Below, in pieces: positions 55,421 through 62,477 of a stretch of DNA of 64,000 nucleotides. Origin of the DNA: Aliarcobacter cryaerophilus (GTDB lineage Bacteria > Campylobacterota > Campylobacteria > Campylobacterales > Arcobacteraceae). Under the pieces are notes generated by a model. That model ran no database searches, was not told the origin of the DNA, and worked only from the letters and a program-made list of their open reading frames with translations. Every line of letters starts with the position of its first letter. The first letter of the stretch is position 1. The stretch spans positions 1,860,001-1,924,000 of the forward strand of contig NZ_CP060694.1 in assembly GCF_014352935.1 (NCBI RefSeq), given 5' to 3'. The position numbers and the translations under genes were made by a program.

Positions 55421-55714
55421 TTATCGCTTTCTTTTCAAGAAATAATCTGGTTTTTTTCTAAGATGCATTACAGCTAAGATAATTATTTCATCATTTTTTA
55501 TATAATAAATCACACCAAATGGGAATCTATTTGTCAAGCTTCTTCTTAAATCATCAGTTAAAATTTGCCAAGCATTTGGGAAGTTTATTATCCTTTGTAT
55601 AGTTTTATAAACTTCATTTGCAAACTCTAAACCTAAGCCGACTTTAAACTCTTCATAATAATCTATATAGCTATTTAACTCTATTTCTGCTTCAAAATGA
55701 AAAGAGTATTTCAT
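55421..55714 (-). CDS. RelE/ParE-family toxin
   Basis: The 97-residue protein is a type II toxin of the RelE/ParE superfamily: MKYSFHFEAEIELNSYIDYY, GLGLEFANEVYKTIQRI, NFPNAWQILTDDLRRSLTNR, FPFGVIYYIKNDEIIILAVM and HLRKKPDYFLKR. The pattern AWxxL...RR..LxxFPF.V.Y is the ParE-type. RelE members cut mRNA on ribosomes and ParE members poison gyrase; this one cannot be assigned further. Its ATG overlaps the antitoxin stop by 4 nt (ATGA). Confidence 0.88.
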   Translation of the reverse strand: MKYSFHFEAEIELNSYIDYYEEFKVGLGLEFANEVYKTIQRIINFPNAWQILTDDLRRSLTNRFPFGVIYYIKNDEIIILAVMHLRKKPDYFLKRKR

Positions 55715-55944
55715 TTATCAAACTTTTTAGCAATTTTTCTAAAAACTTCATCTCCATTTATAAGCTCTGTTTGATTTAATTCAATTTGATTTTTTCGCTC
55801 TTTTGCCTCTTTTATCCATAAATCAGTTATTGTTTTATCTGTTGGATTTAAGCTAGATAATATTTTATCAACAATTTTTGTTTTTATATCTATTGGTAAA
55901 AGTTCTACTTCATCTAATAGTTGTTTTTGATTTAATGCCAACAT
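55711..55944 (-). CDS. Antitoxin of the RelE/ParE pair
   Basis: The 77-residue protein has the addiction-module antitoxin layout: LLDEVELLPIDIKTKIVDKILSSL followed by the DPT-like LNPTDKTITDLWIKEAKERK and a C-terminal helix. It overlaps the toxin gene by 4 nt. The ATG is preceded by AAAAAAGGATTTAAA and the 36-nt promoter block shared with the other antitoxin (55961-55996). Likely autorepressor. Confidence 0.85.
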   Translation of the reverse strand: MLALNQKQLLDEVELLPIDIKTKIVDKILSSLNPTDKTITDLWIKEAKERKNQIELNQTELINGDEVFRKIAKKFDK

Positions 55945-55960
55945 TTTAAATCCTTTTTTA

Positions 55961-55996
55961 AATTAAGTTGCTGATTATATCATATTTGATTTTTAT
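55961..55996 (-). repeat. Promoter-leader repeat, copy 2 (contains TATAAT at 55975-55980)
   Basis: The same 36 nt as at 54383-54418. It holds an extended -10 with TATAAT and is followed by the antitoxin ribosome site. Only the downstream T run (TTTTTT against TTTT) differs. The rest of the gap to 56227 has a short open frame (56018-56077) and AT-rich DNA with the palindrome AAAATAGCTATTTT at 56153-56166, otherwise nothing clear. Confidence 0.75.
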
Positions 55997-56011
55997 ATTT
56001 TAAGATTTTTC
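55985..56011. repeat. Direct repeat flanking the toxin-antitoxin pair, copy 2
   Basis: Matches 55356-55383 with one A fewer. It overlaps the end of the 36-nt promoter block. Confidence 0.6.
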
Positions 56012-56017
56012 AAATAG

Positions 56018-56077
56018 CTATTTTCTAGCTTCAAATCCTTTTGTGTCGTTTGCTAAAAACTTTTCAAGATGATTCAT
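56018..56077 (-). pseudogene. Short open frame, possible gene remnant
   Basis: ATG 56077 with AAAAGAAAAACAAA upstream gives MNHLEKFLANDTKGFEARK and then TAG. Real-looking codon choice and start context suggest the 5' end of a decayed gene, but length is too short to name it. Confidence 0.25.
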
Positions 56078-56227
56078 TTTGTTTTTCTTTTTTATATTTT
56101 ATAGATAATTTGTTTTTTTAATAAAATAAAATATTTATATAAAATGCCCATAAAATAGCTATTTTAATAAATTTGTTTTCTTTTATAAGCAAAATTTGTT
56201 TTTTATTTGCCAATAAAATAAACCCAT

Positions 56228-56968
56228 TTAAAAGTTCAGTATTTTTTCAAGTATTAACTTTTGTTCAATAGTTTTTGCTTGAAAAATATCTATTTTAGTT
56301 TTTTGTTTTCTTTCTATTTCTTTGATAATTGGCTTTATAATATTAAATTCTTTAAATCTTAAACCAAAAGAAATAGAAACTATTTGTAATCCAATAATAT
56401 TTTTTTGAAATGCTTCATTTTTATCAAATGTATAATTTATTTTTTCTTTTTCTCCATAATGTAACAATCTAACTTCTTGCTCATATTCCCAATCTTCAGA
56501 TTTAATTCTCCAATAGTCCATAATACTTTTAAAAATATCTTTTTCTGGAATATTTGTATCTTTATATAAAACTTTTTCTTTTCCAATATAATTTGGAAGA
56601 TATAAAAATTTATAACCTATACAAATACCTGTATGCTCTTTTGCATAATGCGACCACATCAACTTATTATCATTAATTTTAGATAAAGAACAAGTTTTAA
56701 ATCTTTCTTTATTTATTTCTAAATTTTCAAATTGTTTTTCTAAAGATAAAGATGCTACATCAAAAGGGTCATTTAGTTTATTTGGACTAGCAAAATAAAG
56801 ATAATTTTCGGTTAAACTAGATAATGAATTTATAGAAAAATTCTGATATTTATATAAGATTTGTTCAAAAAACATTAAAATAGTATCTCTTTGGTATGAA
56901 TTATAAGAAATAAAATTTAACATACTTTCATCAAATAATTTATTTTTATCTTTAGAATTTATATCCAT
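56228..56968 (-). CDS. DUF2971 domain, C-terminal half of a frameshifted TPR-DUF2971 gene
   Basis: The 246 residues from ATG 56968 contain DUF2971: NYLYFASPNKLNDPFD, TCSLSKINDNKLMWSHYAKE, GICIGYKFLYLPNYIG and SEDWEYEQEVRLLHYGE. The frame stays open upstream of that ATG to about 57181, coding a TPR (ENPNYHLSLGDIYFKSKN, AKKCYEKSIELS) with no start codon, and joins the gene at 57163-58563 at an A6 run (57182-57187). It is therefore most likely the 3' part of one gene of about 777 codons. DUF2971 proteins are unexplained and frequent in bacterial defence loci. Confidence 0.82.
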   Translation of the reverse strand: MDINSKDKNKLFDESMLNFISYNSYQRDTILMFFEQILYKYQNFSINSLSSLTENYLYFASPNKLNDPFDVASLSLEKQFENLEINKERFKTCSLSKINDNKLMWSHYAKEHTGICIGYKFLYLPNYIGKEKVLYKDTNIPEKDIFKSIMDYWRIKSEDWEYEQEVRLLHYGEKEKINYTFDKNEAFQKNIIGLQIVSISFGLRFKEFNIIKPIIKEIERKQKTKIDIFQAKTIEQKLILEKILNF

Positions 56969-57162
56969 TTTTACTAAACTTAATTCAGCTTGTCCATTAA
57001 GATTTAAAAAATATTTTTTTGATAATTCAATAGATTTCTCATAACACTTTTTTGCTTCTGTAAAGTTTTTACTCTTAAAATATATATCTCCTAGAGATAA
57101 ATGATAATTTGGATTTTCAGGTTCTTTTTCTAATCTATTTTTATAAATTTTAATTTCTTTAT

Positions 57163-58563
57163 TTATAGAAATACTATCATCAAAAAAGACAAGTAATATA
57201 ATTCTTTGTCTTCTGTTAGTTTAAAATTGAGTTTTTTAATTTCTTTATATAAAAATTTGTGTATTTTTATATATTTATTGTATATAAATTTTTTATATTG
57301 CTCTATCTTCTTTGAATATTTTTCTTTATACTCAATATTCAATTTTTCTCCATATTTTTCAAAGCTCTGATACTCAGAAAAATATTTATAATTTAAAGTA
57401 AAAAAACTACCTTTTAATTCAAAATTATTATCATTTAAAATATCTAAATAAATCTTTTCTAGCTTATCTATCACTAGATGATAATAAATTGAAATTAGTA
57501 TTACATAAATGTCTTTTTTTAATTGCATAAAGTATTCTATTTTATTCAAAATATTTAATAATATTTTCAAGCTTTTTTCATATTCTTTTTCTATATATAA
57601 TATTTTTGCTTCATAGAAATCAAATAATTCTTCATTTCCAAGATACTTTTTTATTTCAATCTTATCTCTTATTCTATCAAAAACTTTAAATTTAAAAAGT
57701 TTATCAAAATCATCTCCCACTCTTGAAGGATTAGATTTAAAATATGCTTCTATTGCTTTTTCTTTTTCTCCTATTTTTTCGTAGGCTTGTCCCAAAATAA
57801 AATAGTCTTTTTTATTTTCATTTTCTAAATTTACTATAAAATTTATTAGTTCGTCATATTTTTCTAACTCATAGCATGTTTTTACATATGAATTAAAATA
57901 GGGATATTCTTTTTCTGCTGGATTACTCTTATAGTATTCATATAATTTTGAGAAATTGTATGAATAAAGATTAAGATAAAACTCTAATTTTGTATTTGAA
58001 ATATTATATTTATTAAAAATAACTTTTATAATAGATTTATATTGTTTAATATTTTTTAAGTTTCTCAGTTGGTTATAAATGAAATTTTCAACCATTTCTT
58101 TGTTCAATTCATTTTCCAATAAAAATAAAAAACAATCTTTTATCATTTCATTTTCAAATAAAAGATAAAACTTTGCTTCAAGATTATTTATATTTTCTTC
58201 TAAAGCATTATTTAACAATTTTATAGATTTGTCTTTTTTACCAAACCATGTAAAATGTTCAAATGTCCTAAAATTTTTTTCTAAAAAAAGATACAGTTTT
58301 AAATAAGTATTAGATTTATTATTTTCTTTATTAATTTTATTAAAATATAAAATCTTATTTTCTACATATTCATCTAAATTTTTATATTGATAATGTCTTG
58401 CTACCCATTCCATAAAATCATATGTAAAATAATATATCATACAAATTTCTTCTAGCTCTCCAAATTTATTTTCAAGACCTTTTATAAGTTTTACTGCTAT
58501 ATAGAAATTTGATTTATAAAGTTCATCTACTATTAGTTTTAAATCATCATTTGAAATAGTCAA
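57163..58563 (-). CDS. TPR-rich protein, N-terminal part of a frameshifted TPR-DUF2971 gene
   Basis: The 466-residue product consists of helical tetratricopeptide-like repeats: YFILGQAYEKIGEKEKAIEA near 255, FYEAKILYIEKEYEKSLKIL. It starts at ATG 58563 only 2 nt from the restriction enzyme gene. Its end is abnormal: at TCTTTTTTGATGAT (sense) it reads FLMIVFL and stops, whereas one added T would continue as FFDDSISINKEI into a further TPR and the DUF2971 domain. The two pieces are probably one gene; the last seven residues are frameshift product. Role unknown; TPRs mediate protein contacts. Confidence 0.8.
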   Translation of the reverse strand: MTISNDDLKLIVDELYKSNFYIAVKLIKGLENKFGELEEICMIYYFTYDFMEWVARHYQYKNLDEYVENKILYFNKINKENNKSNTYLKLYLFLEKNFRTFEHFTWFGKKDKSIKLLNNALEENINNLEAKFYLLFENEMIKDCFLFLLENELNKEMVENFIYNQLRNLKNIKQYKSIIKVIFNKYNISNTKLEFYLNLYSYNFSKLYEYYKSNPAEKEYPYFNSYVKTCYELEKYDELINFIVNLENENKKDYFILGQAYEKIGEKEKAIEAYFKSNPSRVGDDFDKLFKFKVFDRIRDKIEIKKYLGNEELFDFYEAKILYIEKEYEKSLKILLNILNKIEYFMQLKKDIYVILISIYYHLVIDKLEKIYLDILNDNNFELKGSFFTLNYKYFSEYQSFEKYGEKLNIEYKEKYSKKIEQYKKFIYNKYIKIHKFLYKEIKKLNFKLTEDKELYYLSFLMIVFL

Positions 58564-58565
58564 TA

Positions 58566-61505
58566 CTAATTACCATCCACAATTTTAATCTCATCAGGAG
58601 TTAAATCATAGAGTTTATAAACCATTTGGTCGATTGTTTTTTCATTTGTTGAACAGATGTTTTCTAAATTTTCAAGCTCTTTTTTAAGTGCGATTTCTCT
58701 ATCAAAGTTGTTATTTTTTATAGCTTCATCTAAAAGAGGTTTATAATCTTTTATTTTTTGTTTAGCTTCCAAAATCTCATCTACAAGTTTTATAAATGGT
58801 TTTTGTGATTCTTCATCTATTTTTGGGATTGGTATTTCTTCAACTTTAAATTTTTTAAACTCCCAACCAGTTGCAAGTCTAATTCCATCAAACTTATAGT
58901 AATAAAAACAAAGTTTTGAATTAAGTAGTGCTAAGATATATTTTAAACTTTCTCCAGTTAATAAAAAGCCTTTATCGTTTATATAAATTTCTGAACTAGA
59001 ATATAAGAAATTATTAGCATTAGACATTCCAGCCCAAAATATTTTATTTTTTTTAAAATCATCAGAATATCCACTTCCATATCTGCTCATTGCATACCAA
59101 GGATATTTATTATCTTTTACTTCAGGTCTTTTTGATAATTCATTTTTAAACTTTTCTAAATGTTCTTTGATAATTGGATATTCCTCTATTACAAAATTCC
59201 AAGGTATATATATTAAATATAAATTAACAAAATTATATTCATATCTTTTTATATCTCTACCTCTTAATATAGGTTTTATAATTTCTGCACTTTTGGGCTC
59301 TTTTTTTATTAATTCATTTTTTATGGCTTCATCTATAATAAATGCTTCATTACAACCTGTTGTAATACCTCTATAAATATTTATATCCCACTCTTTTAGA
59401 GGAATACCTATTTTTTCTATTTTTTGTTTTATTGCTAGTTCTTTTGGATTTGAGAAGCTAAAGCTAGTTTTTGTTAAATCACTTTGTTTCATATCATAGC
59501 TATTAATTAAATCTGCATCTACAACTTTAAAAGAGTTATTATCTGATTTTGTTTTTTGAAATATTGTAATTGCACTATCAACTGTTGCATCTTCAAATAT
59601 TTTTACACCATTAAAATCTGCTATTTGCAAGATTGTTGTATTTTGTAAAATATACTCTCTTAAATTTTCTCCATATTTTGCACGAAAGAATTTATTACTA
59701 CAAATAAAGCCTTTTAAACCATTTGGTTTTAACATATTTAAAGCTAATTCATAAAAATATACATATAAATCAGCTGTTCCATTTGCTACTTTATAGATTT
59801 TACTCAAAGCTTCTTTTTGCTCTTTTATTGCTTCTTGTCTTACATAAGGTGGATTTCCAATAACTACATCAAAACTATTTTCACTAAATGGCATCTCTAA
59901 AAGTGAGTTTGCACAAACTATCTTGTCTGCTAGTTTTGTAAGTGGTCTTCCTCTTTTTGCAGTTCGTAGCCACAAACTTAGCTTTGCTATCTCCACAGCA
60001 TCTTCATTTATATCCACTCCATAAAGATTGTGTTCAAGGATTTCTTCTTCTACCATATATGAAGCAAACAAATCTCCCATCAAAGCCAAATCATTTTGAA
60101 GATTTTTATGTTCAGATATTAAGTATTCCAAAGCTTGATTTAGAAATGCTCCACTTCCACAAGCTGGGTCTAGGATTTTTAGATTTAGAAGCCAGTTTTT
60201 ATACTCTTGCAGGTTATCTTTTGTTTGTTGCTCTTGTTTTGTTAGTTTTTTTGGGTTTGATGGGATTAAAATCCCATTTCCGATTAAGAGTTCTTCTCTT
60301 TTCTCACTACACATTTTACCTAGAGTATTTTCTACTATATATCTTGTGATATATTCAGGTGTATAAAATACACCATCTTTTTTTCTTTTTGATTTTGTTT
60401 TATCAAAATCAATATTTTCTATATTTGCTTGAAGCTCTTCAAGGTCTGTTAAACTCTGCTCAAAAATATGTCCCAAAATATTTACAGATATTTCACTTGC
60501 AAAATCGTAGTTTGAAAGTATCTGTACATTTTCATCTAAAATAAAATCATCGATAATCAAACTATCAAGAAGCTCATCAGTTGCAAAAAGTCCACCGTTG
60601 TATTGAGGAATTTGTAGTTTATCGTTTCCTTTGTTTATAGCTTCAAAGTAGAATTTATAAATATCATATAAAGAGTAGTTTGTAAACTTTTGATTTATAA
60701 ACTCCTCTCTAATCTCTTTTATCATATTTGTTCTAAGCAAATCTCTATCTTCTGCAAACAAAATAAAAATAATACGGTCGCATAGTTTTTGTGTTAAGCG
60801 AAGAAGTGTTTGTTGGTTTAAAGCTTCACCATTTAATAAAGATGAGGCTAAAGCCTCATTTCCAAGATTGTTTTTTACAAGATTTTCAAAAAGAGCAGTT
60901 CTAAAGTTTGAGAAATCTTTATATAGTTTTTTTGAAATATCTTGCTCAAAACTGTTTGTTTTCTCTTTTAGTTTTAAAGGTACATCATCTTTTATACTCT
61001 CATAAGAGATTAAAAGATGAAGCTTTTTAAACTCTTCATAATTTAGAGTAAAAAGATTAAACTTCTCATAAGCTGTCTTTTTATCTACATAAAATCTTAG
61101 CTCATCGAAATTTGAGATTATTATATATTTTGAGTTTGAGTGCGAAGCGTGATAGTTAAATGCTTGAGTCTCTATTTTGTCAAGATTTTTTGTATCTTGT
61201 CCTTTTAGCTCAATTACTCCTACAACTTTATCATCTACATAAATCACTCCATCTGCTTTTTTGCCATCTGTTTCGTTTTTCTTTTCTCTCTCAAGATTAA
61301 AAGATTTTGGATTTGTCATATCAAGAGTATAGCCTAAGCAGTTTTCAAAAATATCTACCAAAAAACCATCTTGATACTTCTCCTCTTTTACTGTTTTTAT
61401 ATATTCAACTTTTTCTAAAAACTTTTGAAATGAAGCCCAACGAAGTGCAACTTTACTTTCATCTTGTTTTACACTATTTATTATTGACTTTTGAAACATT
61501 GACAT
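58566..61505 (-). CDS. Type IIG restriction-modification enzyme (Eco57I-like)
   Basis: The 979-residue single-chain enzyme has an N-terminal nuclease-like region (ADGVIYVDDKVVGVIELKG; PD-(D/E)XK-type ELK near 98-101). The gamma-class N6-adenine methyltransferase core has motif I LDPACGSGAFLNQALEYL near 446 and motif IV IGNPPYVRQEAIKEQKEAL near 551. A TaqI/Eco57I-like C-terminal recognition domain ends the chain (FKKFKVEEIPIPKIDEES). Such proteins cut and methylate in one polypeptide and need no separate subunits. It is followed 2 nt downstream by the TPR gene, so the two probably share a transcript. IS21 sits about 100 nt upstream. Confidence 0.9.
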   Translation of the reverse strand: MSMFQKSIINSVKQDESKVALRWASFQKFLEKVEYIKTVKEEKYQDGFLVDIFENCLGYTLDMTNPKSFNLEREKKNETDGKKADGVIYVDDKVVGVIELKGQDTKNLDKIETQAFNYHASHSNSKYIIISNFDELRFYVDKKTAYEKFNLFTLNYEEFKKLHLLISYESIKDDVPLKLKEKTNSFEQDISKKLYKDFSNFRTALFENLVKNNLGNEALASSLLNGEALNQQTLLRLTQKLCDRIIFILFAEDRDLLRTNMIKEIREEFINQKFTNYSLYDIYKFYFEAINKGNDKLQIPQYNGGLFATDELLDSLIIDDFILDENVQILSNYDFASEISVNILGHIFEQSLTDLEELQANIENIDFDKTKSKRKKDGVFYTPEYITRYIVENTLGKMCSEKREELLIGNGILIPSNPKKLTKQEQQTKDNLQEYKNWLLNLKILDPACGSGAFLNQALEYLISEHKNLQNDLALMGDLFASYMVEEEILEHNLYGVDINEDAVEIAKLSLWLRTAKRGRPLTKLADKIVCANSLLEMPFSENSFDVVIGNPPYVRQEAIKEQKEALSKIYKVANGTADLYVYFYELALNMLKPNGLKGFICSNKFFRAKYGENLREYILQNTTILQIADFNGVKIFEDATVDSAITIFQKTKSDNNSFKVVDADLINSYDMKQSDLTKTSFSFSNPKELAIKQKIEKIGIPLKEWDINIYRGITTGCNEAFIIDEAIKNELIKKEPKSAEIIKPILRGRDIKRYEYNFVNLYLIYIPWNFVIEEYPIIKEHLEKFKNELSKRPEVKDNKYPWYAMSRYGSGYSDDFKKNKIFWAGMSNANNFLYSSSEIYINDKGFLLTGESLKYILALLNSKLCFYYYKFDGIRLATGWEFKKFKVEEIPIPKIDEESQKPFIKLVDEILEAKQKIKDYKPLLDEAIKNNNFDREIALKKELENLENICSTNEKTIDQMVYKLYDLTPDEIKIVDGN

Positions 61506-61706
61506 AAAAAGAAACCTTGTGTGATTTTATTAAGCTTAAATGTTACCATTTTTTTTGAAAAAGAAGATAAAAATAGAAATATTAAAAATTAATAAATGAT
61601 TGAATGCTCCAGCCGATTTATTCGGACAGTCTGCCGGAGTGATTCGGACAGTTTTAAAGTAGAAATTTTCTAAGTGTAAAATTATAACATAAGTGTCCGA
61701 ATGTTT

Positions 61707-62453
61707 TTAAATTTTGTTGATTTTTGATCTTAATTTTCGCATAGATTCTCCTTCTAATTCAATTCTATGGGATGAGTGAATTATCCTATCTAAAATAGCA
61801 TCAGCAACTGTGTCATTATTTAAATAGTTATACCAACTTGAAACAGGTAATTGAGAAGTAATTATTGTTGAATTTAATTCGGTTCTATCTTCAATTATTT
61901 CAAATAAATTTGTTGCATCATCAGTTGTAATAGTTGAAGTTCCAAAGTCATCTAAAATTAGCAATTCAAACCTAGAGTATTTTTTTAATAAATTTGTATA
62001 TGTTCCAGTTGCTCTTGAAATTTTTATCTCTTCAAGTAAAGTTGGAACCCTTGTATAATAAACTCTAAATCCATCTATTATTGCTCTATTGCCTAATGCT
62101 TGTGAAATATATGATTTTCCAGTACCCGTTTTACCCGTAATTATTATATTTTGATGATTTCTAATAAAGTTCATATTTGCTAAATCTTTTATTACTGATA
62201 TATCAATTTTCCTTTTAATAGAGTAATCTATATCTTCTATTGCTGCTTGTTTATCTTTAATTTTTGAGAGTTTTAAATTCATTGATATTTTTTTGTTATG
62301 TAAAAATATCTCTTGAGATTCTAATAAGTTATATAATCTCTCTTCGAAGCTGAGTTTATTGTAACTTATATCCTCTATTTGTCTTAAATATGCCTGTTTT
62401 AATCCATCATATCTTAAATCATTTATTTTATTTATTATTGTAGTTTGGTTCAT
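61707..62453 (-). CDS. istB: IS21 helper ATPase IstB
   Basis: The 248-residue AAA+ protein has Walker A GKTGTGKSYISQALGNRA near 107, Walker B LLILDDFGTSTITTDDA, and the ILDRIIHSSHRIELEGESMR end typical of IstB. It stimulates strand transfer by the IstA transposase and helps target choice. It follows istA by 24 nt. The final residues (KLRSKINKI) are close to the left end of the element. Confidence 0.95.
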   Translation of the reverse strand: MNQTTIINKINDLRYDGLKQAYLRQIEDISYNKLSFEERLYNLLESQEIFLHNKKISMNLKLSKIKDKQAAIEDIDYSIKRKIDISVIKDLANMNFIRNHQNIIITGKTGTGKSYISQALGNRAIIDGFRVYYTRVPTLLEEIKISRATGTYTNLLKKYSRFELLILDDFGTSTITTDDATNLFEIIEDRTELNSTIITSQLPVSSWYNYLNNDTVADAILDRIIHSSHRIELEGESMRKLRSKINKI

Positions 62454-62477
62454 TTTTTGCCTTTTTATTTTAGATTT

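Noticed and set aside
55421-55944. A HigB/HigA reading of the second module
   Set aside because: The antitoxin lacks a helix-turn-helix of the HigA/Xre type, and the toxin matches the RelE/ParE pattern better.
59942-60349. 135-codon plus-strand frame inside the type IIG restriction gene
   Set aside because: Antisense to the methyltransferase core; low-complexity Leu/His/Phe-rich translation with no motif or ribosome site.
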